Shown: in pieces, positions 9,120 through 19,094 of the stretch
How positions within the stretch are numbered: position 1 is the stretch's first letter
Layout: the number at the start of each line of letters is the position of its first letter
The notes under the pieces: model-generated
What the model was told of the DNA's origin: nothing
The model's database searches: none
Seen by the model: only the letters and a program-made list of their open reading frames with translations
Source: Hyphomicrobiales bacterium
Lineage (GTDB): Bacteria > Pseudomonadota > Alphaproteobacteria > Rhizobiales > Beijerinckiaceae
DNA: 37,257 bases
Reading direction: 5' to 3'
NCBI GenBank assembly: GCA_026400555.1
Contig: JAPLOW010000072.1
Span: forward strand, 1 to 37,257
Program-made: the position numbers and the translations under genes

Positions 9120-9785
9120 ATGGTCTCGCGCAATCTATGCTGTGCTCTCGGGCTGTCCCTGGTCCTCCTGCCAGGCCTTGCAATGGCCCAGTCGGCCCGG
9201 CCCGGCGCCGCCGCGCCCACCAACGCGCCACTGAGTGGCCTGGGCAGCAATTCGAATGACCCGATCAAGATCGACGCCGACCGGCTTGACGTCCTCGACA
9301 AGGAGAGCAAGGCGGTGTTCGCCGGCAATGTCGTGGCCGTGCAGGGCAAGACGACCATGCGGTGCTCGAAGATGACGATCTTCTACGACAATCGCGGCCA
9401 GACAGCGGCTGGCGCCGCTACGGCCCGCGCGCCGAGGCCCCAGCCGGCAGCGTCTCCCGCCAGCATGGGTGGCGACGGCGGCATCAAGCGCCTCGAATGC
9501 GACGGGCCTGTCACGGTCACATCCGAAGAGCAGGTGGCCACCAGCCAGAAGGCTGTCTTTGACCGAGAGAAAGACCTTGTGGTCATGACCGGCGACGTCG
9601 CGCTCGCGAAAGGGCCAAACGTGACGCGCGGCGAGCGGCTGGTCTACAACACCAAGACCGGTATCGCCAATTTCGACGGCGGCCGGGTGCGCGGCTTTTT
9701 CGTGCCGGGCTCGGCAGAGCCCCCTGGCGCGGCAACGCCGGCAAAGCCCGCGCGTGCTGGCCAGCCGGGCTCGGCAACCAATTGA
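9120..9785 (+). CDS. lptA: LPS transport periplasmic protein LptA
   Basis: LptA forms the periplasmic bridge that carries lipopolysaccharide to the outer membrane. A signal peptide is visible: MVSRNLCCALGLSLVLLPG, then a likely cleavage after AMA at residue 23. The OstA domain follows: DPIKIDADRLDVLDKESKA, VFAGNVVAVQGKTTMRCS, and later VVMTGDVALAKG. An Ala/Pro-rich insertion at about residues 99-118 separates two halves, and the tail is Ala/Pro/Gly rich. The length is 221 residues. It sits between lptC and lptB, as expected for the export machine. Confidence 0.93.
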   Translation: MVSRNLCCALGLSLVLLPGLAMAQSARPGAAAPTNAPLSGLGSNSNDPIKIDADRLDVLDKESKAVFAGNVVAVQGKTTMRCSKMTIFYDNRGQTAAGAATARAPRPQPAASPASMGGDGGIKRLECDGPVTVTSEEQVATSQKAVFDREKDLVVMTGDVALAKGPNVTRGERLVYNTKTGIANFDGGRVRGFFVPGSAEPPGAATPAKPARAGQPGSATN

Positions 9786-9840
9786 CGGCGTGCCGGTCGA
9801 TGCGGATATCTGACTCCCGGCAGGCAGGGGCATTGTCGAC

Positions 9841-10794
9841 GTGAAATCTCCGTTCAGCTTCGGCAAGACGCGGGCCGCGGTTCCCGCCGCGCCATCCTTG
9901 CCCGTCCAGGTGACGCGGCCGGACAGCGCTGCGCTGGCCGCGGCAGATCAGTTGCGCGCCTTGTTGGCTGAAGAGGCGGAGCGGCAGGCCGTTGCTGTAG
10001 CACCCGCCGCAGCAGACAGAGAGTTCGCAACCGCCCAGACCGAGTCCCAGGCCCTCAACGCCAGCGGCGGCGTTGGCGTCCTGTCGGTGACGGGCCTGCG
10101 CAAGAGCTACCGCGGGCGAACTGTGGTCAACGATGCCGGCCTCAACGTCCGCAACGGCGAAGCGGTCGGGCTGCTGGGTCCGAACGGTGCCGGCAAGACC
10201 ACGATCTTCTACATGATCACCGGCCTCGTGTCGGCGGACCAGGGCCGCATCACCCTTGATGGCAACGACATCACCCATCTGCCCATGTACCGGCGCGCGC
10301 GCCTCGGGATTGGTTATCTGCCGCAGGAGCAGTCAATCTTTCGTGGCCTGACTGTCGAGGACAACATCCGCGCTGTTCTTGAGGTCGTCGAGCCGAACCG
10401 CAAGCGGCGCGAGGCGGAACTCGACGCGCTACTGGACGAGTTCAAGATCACGCGCCTGCGCAAGGCGCCATCGATCGCGCTGTCGGGCGGCGAACGCCGG
10501 CGCTGTGAAATCGCCCGCTCGCTGGCGGCGCGCCCGTCCTTCGTCCTGCTTGATGAACCCTTCGCAGGCATCGACCCGATTGCGGTCGGGGACATCCAGG
10601 CCCTGGTGCGCCAGCTGACCGACCGCGGCATTGGCGTGCTGATCACGGACCATAACGTGCGTGAGACGCTCGGGCTTGTCGACAGGGCCTACATCATTCA
10701 CTCGGGCCGCGTCCTGACCGAGGGCAGCCCGGAAGACATTGTCTCCAACGCCGATGTGAGGCGCGTCTATCTGGGCGAGGATTTCCGCCTCTGA
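9841..10794 (+). CDS. lptB: LPS export ABC transporter ATPase LptB, with N-terminal extension
   Basis: LptB powers LPS extraction from the inner membrane with LptF and LptG. The ABC domain is complete: Walker A GPNGAGKTT (residues 113-121), Q-loop near LPQEQSIFRGL, signature ALSGGERRR, Walker B FVLLDEPFAGID, and H-loop TDHNVRE. The usual LptB is about 240 residues; here roughly 78 extra Ala/Gln-rich residues precede the ABC domain from a GTG start at 9841. Codon use in that extension is the same as in the body and similar extensions occur in related genera, so I keep it. lptF and lptG are not in the window. rpoN follows 171 bases later. Confidence 0.94.
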   Translation: MKSPFSFGKTRAAVPAAPSLPVQVTRPDSAALAAADQLRALLAEEAERQAVAVAPAAADREFATAQTESQALNASGGVGVLSVTGLRKSYRGRTVVNDAGLNVRNGEAVGLLGPNGAGKTTIFYMITGLVSADQGRITLDGNDITHLPMYRRARLGIGYLPQEQSIFRGLTVEDNIRAVLEVVEPNRKRREAELDALLDEFKITRLRKAPSIALSGGERRRCEIARSLAARPSFVLLDEPFAGIDPIAVGDIQALVRQLTDRGIGVLITDHNVRETLGLVDRAYIIHSGRVLTEGSPEDIVSNADVRRVYLGEDFRL

Positions 10795-10910
10795 CGGCCT
10801 GCTGCGCGCTGGATGGGCCTGTCAACCCGGCATTAAGCACATTGCTTTTGTGCCGATCTTCCTTTGACCTTCGTCGTCCGGAGTCATAGGTTCGTAAGCA
10901 AAGGCAATTT

Positions 10911-10935
10911 TCATGCCGACTGGATATCGGCATGA
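10911..10935. promoter_or_regulatory. 9-bp inverted repeat in the rpoN leader
   Basis: TCATGCCGA (10911-10919) and TCGGCATGA (10927-10935) are perfect inverted arms around a 7-base spacer, 30 bases before the rpoN ATG at 10966. It may be an operator or a small hairpin in the leader near the ribosome site; the sequence alone does not tell which. No T-run follows, so it is not a terminator. Confidence 0.45.
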
Positions 10936-10965
10936 ATCAGCGCGCTGAAGGACTGACGGGGTTCG

Positions 10966-12546
10966 ATGGGCATTTCCGCCAAGCTTGAGATGAGGCAGGG
11001 GCAATCCCTTGTCATGACGCCGCAGCTCCTGCAGGCGATCAAGCTGTTGCAGCTGTCGCATCTCGATCTGCAGAACTTCGTGGACGCCGAACTTGAGCGT
11101 AATCCGCTGCTGGAGCGGGCCGATGGTGATGACGGCCCGGACATCGGTGAGCGCGAGCGGGGCCAGGACGAGTTCAGCGAGGGTCCATCCAGCCAGGCCG
11201 ACGGTTCAATCGATGACGGTGGTCAGGGCGAGTGGCTCGGAACCGAACTGGCGACGGGGCGTGAGACCCTGGAGCGCGACCTCGGAACCCGTCTCGACAA
11301 TGTCTTTCCGGATGACCTGCCGCAGGCGGCGCGCCACGAGCGGACCGCCGAGGACATGCTTCCGGTCACGGGCGGCGGTGCGGTCAGCAGCGGCGGCTCG
11401 GCCAGTTTTGACGATGATCTGCCGGGCCTTGAGGAAACGCTGGCGGTCGAGCAGGATCTGCACACCGTTCTGGTCGAACAGCTTGATGTCGCCACCACAG
11501 ACCCGGCGGAGCGCCTTCTCGGTCGCCAGTTGATCGACGCGATCAACGAGGCAGGATACTTTGCCGATGACCTCGCCGAAATGGCCGAGCGGCTTGGCGT
11601 CGCGTTGGCGCGGCTGGAGGCATTGCTCGCGCTGATCCAGACCTTTGAGCCGAGTGGTATCGGCGCGCGCGACGTGGCCGAGTGCCTGACCATCCAGCTG
11701 AAAGACAGGGACCGGTTCGATCCGGCGATGGCAGCGCTGGTGGCCAACCTGCCCTTGCTGGCGAAGCGGGATCTGGCCCAGCTCAGGCGGATCTGCGGGG
11801 TTGATGATGAGGATCTGACCGAGATGATCGCCGAAATCCGGCAGCTTGATCCCAAGCCCGGCCGCGGCTTCGGCAGCTCCGCCGTCCAGTCGATCACGCC
11901 GGATGTTATGATCCGCGCCGCACCGGACGGATCCTGGCTGATCGACCTCAACCCGGACACGCTGCCGCGCGTCCTGGTCAGCCAGACCTACCACGCGCGT
12001 GTCAGCAAGGCCGCCCGCAGCGACACGGAGAAGGCCTTCATCGCCGATTGCCTGCAGACGGCCAACTGGCTGACGCGCAGCCTCGAACAGCGCGCCCGCA
12101 CGATCCTGAAGGTCGCGAGCGAGATCGTTCGCCAGCAGGACGCCTTTTTCGTCTACGGCGTCGAGCACTTGCGGCCGCTCAATCTGAAGACCGTGGCCGA
12201 CGCCATCGCCATGCATGAATCGACGGTTTCGCGCGTCACCTCGAACAAATACCTGATCAGCCCGCGCGGCCTTTTCGAGATGAAGTACTTCTTCACCGCC
12301 TCGATCGCCAGCACTGGGTATGGCGAGGCGCATTCCGCCGAGGCCGTACGCCACCGGATCAAGGCGATGATCGATGGCGAGGCTGCCCTTGAGGTCCTCT
12401 CCGACGACGCCATCGTCGTCAAGCTTCGCGAACAAGGTATTGATATTGCACGCAGAACTGTTGCAAAATACCGTGAGGCCCTCGGCATCGGTTCATCGAT
12501 GGAGCGGCGGCGCGAAAAGCTCCAGGGCGGCGTGCGCGCGCGCTGA
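10966..12546 (+). CDS. rpoN: RNA polymerase sigma-54 factor
   Basis: RpoN directs RNA polymerase to -24/-12 promoters and needs enhancer-binding activators; in this order it governs nitrogen, C4-dicarboxylate and other genes. Region I is seen at the N-terminus with its Gln/Leu-rich LVMTPQLLQAIKLLQLS. An acidic region II follows at about residues 50-150, then the core-binding domain. The C-terminus carries the HTH with ESTVSRVTSNKYL and the RpoN box ARRTVAKYRE. The length of 526 residues is normal. Its position after lptB and before hpf and ptsN is strongly conserved. The leader holds a perfect inverted repeat (10911-10935). Confidence 0.97.
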   Translation: MGISAKLEMRQGQSLVMTPQLLQAIKLLQLSHLDLQNFVDAELERNPLLERADGDDGPDIGERERGQDEFSEGPSSQADGSIDDGGQGEWLGTELATGRETLERDLGTRLDNVFPDDLPQAARHERTAEDMLPVTGGGAVSSGGSASFDDDLPGLEETLAVEQDLHTVLVEQLDVATTDPAERLLGRQLIDAINEAGYFADDLAEMAERLGVALARLEALLALIQTFEPSGIGARDVAECLTIQLKDRDRFDPAMAALVANLPLLAKRDLAQLRRICGVDDEDLTEMIAEIRQLDPKPGRGFGSSAVQSITPDVMIRAAPDGSWLIDLNPDTLPRVLVSQTYHARVSKAARSDTEKAFIADCLQTANWLTRSLEQRARTILKVASEIVRQQDAFFVYGVEHLRPLNLKTVADAIAMHESTVSRVTSNKYLISPRGLFEMKYFFTASIASTGYGEAHSAEAVRHRIKAMIDGEAALEVLSDDAIVVKLREQGIDIARRTVAKYREALGIGSSMERRREKLQGGVRAR

Positions 12547-12733
12547 GGCCGCTGCGCCGGACAGTGTCCGCGAGCCCGGCCATCAGGCCCCGGAATGCGT
12601 TGACAGGACCCGGGGAAAGGACCACCTTCAGGTTGCACGACGCGGTCGGATGGCTCCACTCCGGACCATCTTCAGCGTCGGCGAATGGGCTGGTCCGGCA
12701 TGGGCAGGCCCTCTGAACTTCGGAGGAGAAAGC

Positions 12734-13324
12734 ATGGGTCTGCGTGTCTCTGGCAAGAACCTTGATGTTGGCGAAGCAATCCGTTCGCAGGCGGAACAAA
12801 GGGTCGGATCGGCACTCGGAAAGTACTACGAAGGCAGTTACAACGGCCATGTGACGGTCGCAAAGGACGGCACCGGGTTTCGCAGCGACGCGGTGCTTCA
12901 CCTGTCCTCGGGCATGACGCTCGAAGCGTCAGGCAGCGCCCATGATGCCTATCAGAGCCTCGACAAGATGGTCGAGCGCATGGAAAAGCGCTTGCGGCGC
13001 TACAAGCGTCGGCTGAAGGATCATTCCGGCAACGCCCATGACCGCCGGGTGCTGATGCAGATCCCGTCCTATGTCATTGAGGCCCCCGACGAGGATGTCG
13101 AGGAGGACATCGCGCCTCAGGCTTCAGGCGCCCATCCGGCCATCGTCGCCGAAACCACGAGATCGTTGCATGACTTGAGCGTCAGCGACGCTGTCTCGGA
13201 ACTGGACCTGACCGGCTCTCCCGTCCTCGTTTTCAGAAATGCTGGCAATGGCCGTGTGAACATCGTATATCGACGTCGCGACGGCAATATCGGGTGGATC
13301 GATCCACCCACGTCCTTGTCTTGA
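12734..13324 (+). CDS. hpf: Ribosome hibernation promoting factor, long form
   Basis: HPF binds the 30S decoding region and, in its long form, dimerises 70S ribosomes to 100S in stationary phase. The N-terminal S30AE domain is seen (MGLRVSGKNLDVGEAIR, then YQSLDKMVERMEKRLRRYKR at about residues 75-95). The C-terminal dimerisation domain follows a linker and contains GSPVLVFRNAGNGRVNIVYR and GNIGWIDP. At 196 residues it is a long HPF. The ATG at 12734 is preceded by GGAGGAGA; the frame is open 120 codons upstream into rpoN but that part is not homologous. It lies between rpoN and ptsN, as in other alphaproteobacteria. Confidence 0.95.
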   Translation: MGLRVSGKNLDVGEAIRSQAEQRVGSALGKYYEGSYNGHVTVAKDGTGFRSDAVLHLSSGMTLEASGSAHDAYQSLDKMVERMEKRLRRYKRRLKDHSGNAHDRRVLMQIPSYVIEAPDEDVEEDIAPQASGAHPAIVAETTRSLHDLSVSDAVSELDLTGSPVLVFRNAGNGRVNIVYRRRDGNIGWIDPPTSLS

Positions 13325-13353
13325 CGGACTGAATCGATTTAAAGGACGTCAAG

Positions 13354-13372
13354 GCCGGGACCCAGACCCGGC
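13354..13372. promoter_or_regulatory. Small GC hairpin between hpf and ptsN
   Basis: GCCGGG (13354-13359) and CCCGGC (13367-13372) can pair around a 7-base loop in the 74-base gap. There is no T-run, so it may modulate stability of the hpf transcript rather than terminate. Only the pairing is seen. Confidence 0.3.
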
Positions 13373-13398
13373 ACGCTTGATGCATATGCCGGATCACC

Positions 13399-13860
13399 AT
13401 GCTGCTTCATGATCTTCTCACCCCCGATTCCGTCATTGCTCCGTTGAAAGCCAACGGCAAGAAGCAGGCGCTGCAGGACATTGCCCAGCGGGCGGCGGCG
13501 ATCACCGGTCTGAGCGAGCGCGAGATTTTTGAAACCCTGCTGCAGCGCGAGCGGCTGGGCTCGACCGGTATCGGGGACGGCATCGCCATCCCCCATGGCC
13601 GTTCCGCCAGGCTTGATCGCTTGCGCGGCCTGTTCGTCCGCCTCGAGAAGCCGATCGATTTCGAAGCGCTCGATGGCCAGCCCGTCGACATCCTGTTCGT
13701 TCTGCTCGCACCTGAGGGTGCTGGGGCCGATCACCTGAAGGCGTTGGCCCGCGTCGCCCGCGTCCTGCGCGACCGCTCCACGCTTGAGCGTATCCGCCGC
13801 GCCCATGACGCCAGCGCGGTGTTCGCGATCCTCACCGAAAGCACGGCCCAGGCCGCCTGA
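13399..13860 (+). CDS. ptsN: PTS-Ntr EIIA component
   Basis: PtsN is the terminal phosphate acceptor of the nitrogen phosphotransferase relay (PtsP-NPr-EIIANtr). It controls potassium, nitrogen and carbon functions by protein contact. The phospho-histidine is H66 in GIAIPHGR, within the family pattern GSTGIGDGIAIPHG. The length of 153 residues is standard. It is the last gene of the lptC-to-ptsN block; the start ATG at 13399 lies 74 bases after hpf. The ptsP and NPr partners are outside the window. Confidence 0.96.
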   Translation: MLLHDLLTPDSVIAPLKANGKKQALQDIAQRAAAITGLSEREIFETLLQRERLGSTGIGDGIAIPHGRSARLDRLRGLFVRLEKPIDFEALDGQPVDILFVLLAPEGAGADHLKALARVARVLRDRSTLERIRRAHDASAVFAILTESTAQAA

Positions 13861-13990
13861 CGGCTATCACGTGGCCGCGCCTTGCCGACTACGGCTTATG
13901 GCGGACTTGGAAAGAGTGCGGGCGGCGGCTAAGGAGCGATGCGCCGCTTGAAAGCTTGGATGTCAGCGGCGGCCTGTCCGGAGATTGCTC

Positions 13991-15619
13991 ATGCCGACCG
14001 CGCACACCACGCTTTTCCCCCTTGGGCCCGACCCGACTCCCTTCCGCAAGCTGACCGACAAGGGCGTGCGTGCCGAGAAACTGGGCAGCCACGAGGTGCT
14101 GATGGTTGATTCGGAGGCACTACGCCTTCTGGCAGAGACAGCCTTCATCGACATCAACCACCTGCTTCGCCCGGCCCATCTCAGGCAGCTGGCGGCCATC
14201 CTGGATGATCCGGAAGCGACGTCCAACGACAAGTTCGTCGCCTACGACCTGCTCAAGAACGCCAACATCTCCGCCGGCGGTGTGCTGCCCATGTGCCAGG
14301 ACACGGGCACGGCGATCGTCATGGGCAAGAAGGGTCGTCTGGTCTGGACGGACGGGACGGACGAGGGCGCCATCGGACAGGGCGTCCTCGACGCCTACTT
14401 CAAGCGCAACCTGCGCTATTCGCAACTGGCGCCGATCTCGATGTTCGAGGAGCGCAACACCAAGAACAACCTGCCGGCGCAGATCGAGTTGTATGCCGAA
14501 GGCGAGGGCTTTGATCCGCACGCCTACAAGTTTCTCTATATCGCCAAGGGCGGCGGTTCAGCCAACAAGAGCCTGCTCTTCCAAGGCACGCCGTCGCTGC
14601 TCACCCATGACCGGATGATGGCCTTCCTGAAGGAGAAGATCCTCACCCTCGGCACGGCGGCCTGCCCGCCCTACCACCTGTCGATCGTCATCGGCGGGCT
14701 GTCGGCCGAGCAGACCATGAAGACGGTCAAACTCGCCTCCACCAAGTATCTTGATCACCTGCCCACGCAAGGGTCGGAGGCGGCGCATGCTTTCCGGGAT
14801 CTCGCCATGGAGGCAGAGGTCCACAAGCTGACGCAGTCGCTCGGCGTCGGCGCGCAGTTCGGCGGCAAGTATTTCTGCCACGATGTCCGCGTCGTCCGCC
14901 TGCCGCGCCATGGCGCCAGCCTGCCCATCGGCATCGGCGTGTCGTGCTCGGCGGATCGCCAGGCGGTCGGCAAGATCACGCCGTCAGGCGTGTATCTCGA
15001 AGAGCTCGAGCGCAACCCGGCCCGCTTCATGCCGGATGTTGATGAGGCGACGCTGGGCGGTCCGGTGGTCGACATCGATCTCGCCCGCCCCATGCCGGAG
15101 ATTCTGGCGACCCTGTCGCAATATCCCGTCAAGACACGCCTGTCGCTGACCGGCACCATCATCGTGGCGCGCGACCTCGCCCATGCCAAGATCAGGGAAC
15201 GGCTCGAAAACGGCGCCCCGATGCCGGACTACTTCAGGCATCATCCGATCTATTATGCCGGCCCTGCAAAGACGCCCGAAGGCATGGCATCGGGCTCGTT
15301 CGGTCCGACAACGGCCGGTCGGATGGATTCCTATGTCGACCAGTTCCAGGCCTTTGGCGGCTCGATGATCATGCTCGCTAAGGGCAACCGCTCGAAAGCG
15401 GTGCGCGATGCCTGCCAGCAGCACGGCGGCTTCTATCTCGGCTCGATCGGCGGGCCGGCCGCCCGCCTCGCGCAGGACTGCATCACCAAGGTCGAGGTGC
15501 TGGACTACCCGGAACTGGGCATGGAGGCGATCTGGAAGATCGAGGTCCGCAATTTCCCGGCCTTCATCGTGATTGATGACAAGGGCAATGATTTTTTCAA
15601 GGAGCTCAACCTCGGGTGA
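13991..15619 (+). CDS. fumA: Class I fumarate hydratase (4Fe-4S)
   Basis: This oxygen-sensitive TCA-cycle enzyme hydrates fumarate to malate. It is a single chain of 542 residues with both the N-terminal alpha-like domain and the C-terminal beta-like domain. Cluster cysteines are visible in [26 protein letters not shown] and [10 protein letters not shown]. The C-terminal part has the swivel-domain motifs [11 protein letters not shown] and [15 protein letters not shown] chose the ATG at 13991 with GGAG nearby; a TTG at 13985 would add two residues. It converges on mutM with a 6-base gap. The symbol fumA is by family; substrate could also include mesaconate/tartrate-type variants. Confidence 0.93.
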   Translation: MPTAHTTLFPLGPDPTPFRKLTDKGVRAEKLGSHEVLMVDSEALRLLAETAFIDINHLLRPAHLRQLAAILDDPEATSNDKFVAYDLLKNANISAGGVLPMCQDTGTAIVMGKKGRLVWTDGTDEGAIGQGVLDAYFKRNLRYSQLAPISMFEERNTKNNLPAQIELYAEGEGFDPHAYKFLYIAKGGGSANKSLLFQGTPSLLTHDRMMAFLKEKILTLGTAACPPYHLSIVIGGLSAEQTMKTVKLASTKYLDHLPTQGSEAAHAFRDLAMEAEVHKLTQSLGVGAQFGGKYFCHDVRVVRLPRHGASLPIGIGVSCSADRQAVGKITPSGVYLEELERNPARFMPDVDEATLGGPVVDIDLARPMPEILATLSQYPVKTRLSLTGTIIVARDLAHAKIRERLENGAPMPDYFRHHPIYYAGPAKTPEGMASGSFGPTTAGRMDSYVDQFQAFGGSMIMLAKGNRSKAVRDACQQHGGFYLGSIGGPAARLAQDCITKVEVLDYPELGMEAIWKIEVRNFPAFIVIDDKGNDFFKELNLG

Positions 15620-15625
15620 GCGCCA

Positions 15626-16513
15626 TCACCCGGGCTGGCAACTCGGACAGAAAAATGTCGACCGCCCCGACTGCACAATCCGATCGACCTTGCTGCCGCA
15701 GCCCGGAGTGACGCAATCCTCGCTTTCGCGGTCATAGACCTTGAAGGCGTGTTGGAAATAGCCGAGCGACCCGTCCGTGTGGGCGAAGTCGCGCAGGGTC
15801 GAGCCGCCTGCCGCAATCGCCTCGGTCAGAACATCGCGGATGATCCCTGCCAGCTCGTGCGCCTTGGGCCGTGGCCGCCCGGTCTTGGTGGCGATCACGC
15901 CCGCCGGCAATTCCGGATTGAGGCCCGCGCGGAACAGCGCCTCGCAGACATAGATGTTGCCGAGGCCCGCGATCAGCCGCTGGTCCAGAAGCGCGGCCTT
16001 GAGCGGCGCGGCCTTGCCGGCAAACAGCGCGGCAAGCGTCTCGCCGGACAGCTCGTTGCCGAGCGGCTCGATGCCCATGCCGGCGAAATGCTTCGACTGG
16101 AACAGGTCCGCCACCGGCGCCATGTCCATGAAGCCGAAGCGGCGCACATCATTGTAGGTGATCCGGCCGGCACTGCCGAGCTCGAACACAACATGGTCGT
16201 GGATCAGGTGGCGGCCCGCATCGGCATAAAACACGCCCGGCTCGTGCGCAGACGCGTCGGGGGCGTCGATGATGAACCGGCCGGTCATGCCCAAATGCAT
16301 GATCAGCGCCTCGCCTGATCCAAGCTCCGCGATGAGGTATTTCGCGCGGCGCGACAGGCTTTTCACCTGCTGGCCCGTCACGCGCTCGGCAAAGCGGTCA
16401 GGGAAGGCAAAGCGCAGATTCTTGCGGCGGAGGACGAGCCGCTCGATGCGCGCGCCGACCAGCACCGGCTCAAGCCCGCGGCGGACGGTTTCGACCTCGG
16501 GCAGCTCGGGCAT
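15626..16513 (-). CDS. mutM: Formamidopyrimidine-DNA glycosylase
   Basis: MutM removes 8-oxoguanine and other oxidised purines and cuts the abasic site by beta/delta elimination. The catalytic N-terminus [14 protein letters not shown] places Pro2 and Glu3 as required. The H2TH region [20 protein letters not shown] is intact. The zinc finger at the end shows four cysteines (CVTPGC, then CPSC) with the catalytic Arg in SGRSTFFC. The length of 295 residues is usual. It is divergent from ubiE with a 77-base gap that must hold both promoters, a conserved arrangement. Confidence 0.97.
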   Translation of the reverse strand: MPELPEVETVRRGLEPVLVGARIERLVLRRKNLRFAFPDRFAERVTGQQVKSLSRRAKYLIAELGSGEALIMHLGMTGRFIIDAPDASAHEPGVFYADAGRHLIHDHVVFELGSAGRITYNDVRRFGFMDMAPVADLFQSKHFAGMGIEPLGNELSGETLAALFAGKAAPLKAALLDQRLIAGLGNIYVCEALFRAGLNPELPAGVIATKTGRPRPKAHELAGIIRDVLTEAIAAGGSTLRDFAHTDGSLGYFQHAFKVYDRESEDCVTPGCGSKVDRIVQSGRSTFFCPSCQPG

Positions 16514-16590
16514 GGGCGATGTCTTCCGGTTCTCGTGGACGCGTTCACTGTGGCGTCATGCCCGCATAGCGCGGCGCGGCGCTTTTCGCT

Positions 16591-17394
16591 ATGACAGCGC
16601 CCATGAGCACGCGCAACACACCGCCTTCCTCCGCACCCGATTCGGATCACGCGACCCATTTCGGCTATGAGACCGTGCGTCTGGCGGACAAGCAGGCCAA
16701 GGTCGATGACGTGTTCCACAAGGTGGCGGCCCGCTATGACCTGATGAACGACTTCATGTCGGCAGGACTGCACCGCATCTGGAAGGATGTGCTGGTCGCG
16801 ATGGTGAAGCCATCGAAGGCGCGGCCGTTCCATCACCTCGATGTGGCCGGGGGCACTGGCGATGTCGCCTTCAGGGTGCTGGAGGCCGGCGGCCCTCAGA
16901 CGGCTGTCACGGTCCTCGACATCAACGGCGACATGCTCGAGGTCGGGCGGACGCGGGCCGACAAACGCTTTGCCAAGGATGGGCAGATCGCGTTCGTCGA
17001 GGCCAATGCCGAGGACCTGCCCTTTGAGGACAGAACATTCGACGCCTACACCATCGCCTTCGGCATCCGTAACGTGCCCCGCATCGACAAGGCCCTGAGC
17101 GAGGCTCACCGCGTGCTGAAGCGCGGCGGCCGCTTCCTGTGCCTCGAGTTCAGCCATGTCGACGTGCCGCTGCTCGATCAGGTCTACGAGGCCTACTCAT
17201 TCAACGTCATTCCGCCCATGGGCCGGATGGTGACAGGCGAAGCTGAGCCTTATCAGTACCTCGTCGAATCGATCCGAAAGTTCCCGAAACCGAAGGCATT
17301 TGAAAGCATGATCACCGAGGCCGGCTTTTCCCGTGCCAGCCATACCATGCTGACCGGCGGCGTCGTCGCGATCCACTCCGGTTGGAAGCTGTAG
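16591..17394 (+). CDS. ubiE: Ubiquinone/menaquinone methyltransferase UbiE
   Basis: UbiE is the SAM-dependent C-methyltransferase of ubiquinone synthesis. The SAM-binding glycine loop reads [13 protein letters not shown] (about residues 82-94). Family markers [33 protein letters not shown] and [14 protein letters not shown] follow, then [10 protein letters not shown] near the end. The length is 267 residues; an in-frame ATG at 16603 would shorten it by four. The last bases overlap the possible TTG start of ubiB at 17382, so the two are probably translated from one transcript. Confidence 0.97.
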   Translation: MTAPMSTRNTPPSSAPDSDHATHFGYETVRLADKQAKVDDVFHKVAARYDLMNDFMSAGLHRIWKDVLVAMVKPSKARPFHHLDVAGGTGDVAFRVLEAGGPQTAVTVLDINGDMLEVGRTRADKRFAKDGQIAFVEANAEDLPFEDRTFDAYTIAFGIRNVPRIDKALSEAHRVLKRGGRFLCLEFSHVDVPLLDQVYEAYSFNVIPPMGRMVTGEAEPYQYLVESIRKFPKPKAFESMITEAGFSRASHTMLTGGVVAIHSGWKL

Positions 17395-17402
17395 GAATCC
17401 CG

Positions 17403-18968
17403 TTGTTTTCAACACTTGCATCGCTGGCGAGACTGGCGCGCGTCGGCTTTGTGCTGGCGCGCGAGGGCGCGCTGGCGCTCGTCGAGCCGTCCGCGCTGCC
17501 GCCGGGCCCGCCGCGCTGGGGTCTGAAGCTCGCGCGCCTGATCGAGCGCCCCAATGTTGGCGGGTCGGCCGAGCGGCTGGCGGCGGCACTGACGCGGCTT
17601 GGGCCGAGCCACGTCAAGTTCGGCCAGTTCCTGGCCACACGGCCTGATGTGGTCGGCATGCGGGTGGCGGCTGATCTTTCTCAGCTTCAGGATCGGATGG
17701 AGCCGTTTGACACGGCCATTGCGGTGAAGACCGTGGAAGCTGCCCTGGGAAAGCCCATCGGAGCGGTGTTCCGCGTTTTCGATCCACCGATTGCCGCCGC
17801 GTCGATCTCGCAGGTTCACCCGGCGCTGACCCATGACGGGCGAAAGATGGCCGTGAAGGTTCTCCGCCCGCAGGTGAGGGAGCGCTTCACGCGCGATCTC
17901 AAGGCCATCCGGCGCGGCGCGGAACTTGCCGTGCAATTCTCGCCCGAAGCCAAGCGCCTGCGCGTCACCGGCGTGGTCGACACCTTGATCCGCTCGGTTA
18001 CGATGGAAATGGACCTCAGGCCCGAGGCCGCCGCGCTCTCAGAGCTGGCCGAGAACACTGCCAAGGACAGCGACTTCCGCGTGCCGAAGCCCGATTGGGA
18101 ATTGACGGCCCGCGATGTGCTGGTGGCCGAGTGGGTCGACGGCATTCGCATGTCGGACCTCGCCGCCATCGAGGTGGCCGGTCATGACAGGGTGGCGCTG
18201 GGACGCAGCATCATCCAGTCCTTTCTCAAGCACACCTTGCGGGATGGCTTCTTCCACGCAGACATGCACCCCGGAAACCTGTTCGTCGATGCCGAAGGGC
18301 GCATCGTGGCGGTCGATGGCGGCATCATGGGACGGCTTGGTCCGAAGGAGCGGCGGTTCCTGGCCGAAATCCTCCTCGGCTTCATCACCCGCAACTACCG
18401 TCGTGTGGCAGAGGTGCACTTCGAGGCCGGCTATGTGCCGGCGCACCATTCGGTCGATGATTTTGCCCAGGCGATCAGGGCCGTGGGCGAGCCGATCCAT
18501 GACCGCAGCGCCGACCAGATCTCGATGGCCAAGGTACTGACGCTGCTGTTCGAAATCACCGGCCTGTTCGACATGAAAACCCGGACCGAACTGGTGATGC
18601 TGCAGAAGACGATGGTGGTTGTGGAAGGCGTCGGGCGCATGCTCGATCCGCACCTCGACATGTGGCGGACGGCCGAGCCGGTCGTGCGCGACTGGATCAC
18701 ACGCAATCTGGGGCCGGTCGGCCGGATCGAGGATGCGGGACGTGGTGTGATGTCGCTCGCCGGCGCGGTTGCACAATTGCCCGACACGGTCGCACGCGGC
18801 GAACGGCTCCTCGCGCATCTGGAAGAGGCCACCGCGCGCGGCTTTGCACTCGATGCGGATAGCGTGGCGGCCATTGGCCGCGCGGAAGCGGCGCGCAACC
18901 GCTGGGGCAATCTGGCGCTCTGGCTGATCGCCGCATTTCTGGCTTATGGCATCTTTGCCGGATTGTGA
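17403..18968 (+). CDS. ubiB: Ubiquinone biosynthesis kinase-like protein UbiB
   Basis: UbiB is an atypical ABC1/ADCK-family kinase-like ATPase needed for ubiquinone synthesis and associated with the inner membrane. The KxGQ motif lies in HVKFGQFLATRPD (about residue 72). The Ala-rich nucleotide loop is AAASISQVHPA, and the catalytic segment is FFHADMHPGNLFV. The metal-binding Asp is in VAVDGGIMGRLG, where Gly stands at the Phe of the usual DFG. A C-terminal membrane helix, LALWLIAAFLAYGIFAGL, is clear. I prefer the TTG at 17403 because AGGA lies 6 bases before it; a TTG at 17382 overlapping ubiE would add seven residues. Confidence 0.95.
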   Translation: MFSTLASLARLARVGFVLAREGALALVEPSALPPGPPRWGLKLARLIERPNVGGSAERLAAALTRLGPSHVKFGQFLATRPDVVGMRVAADLSQLQDRMEPFDTAIAVKTVEAALGKPIGAVFRVFDPPIAAASISQVHPALTHDGRKMAVKVLRPQVRERFTRDLKAIRRGAELAVQFSPEAKRLRVTGVVDTLIRSVTMEMDLRPEAAALSELAENTAKDSDFRVPKPDWELTARDVLVAEWVDGIRMSDLAAIEVAGHDRVALGRSIIQSFLKHTLRDGFFHADMHPGNLFVDAEGRIVAVDGGIMGRLGPKERRFLAEILLGFITRNYRRVAEVHFEAGYVPAHHSVDDFAQAIRAVGEPIHDRSADQISMAKVLTLLFEITGLFDMKTRTELVMLQKTMVVVEGVGRMLDPHLDMWRTAEPVVRDWITRNLGPVGRIEDAGRGVMSLAGAVAQLPDTVARGERLLAHLEEATARGFALDADSVAAIGRAEAARNRWGNLALWLIAAFLAYGIFAGL

Positions 18969-19094
18969 GAGGCAAAGCCGGCTACCTTCCTGCTGTGAGC
19001 GGCGCAAACAGGCCGTCGCCCCGTGCCCCCATCCACTGCGGTCGTCCGGTCGGGGCAGGGTTGCAACCGCATGGGCGTTCGGCTTATCTGGGCC

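Noticed and set aside
18316-18327. UbiB has Asp-Gly-Gly instead of Asp-Phe-Gly at the metal motif
   Set aside because: The metal-binding Asp is kept, and from memory the middle residue varies among related UbiB proteins (Met or Phe), so loss of function is not implied.
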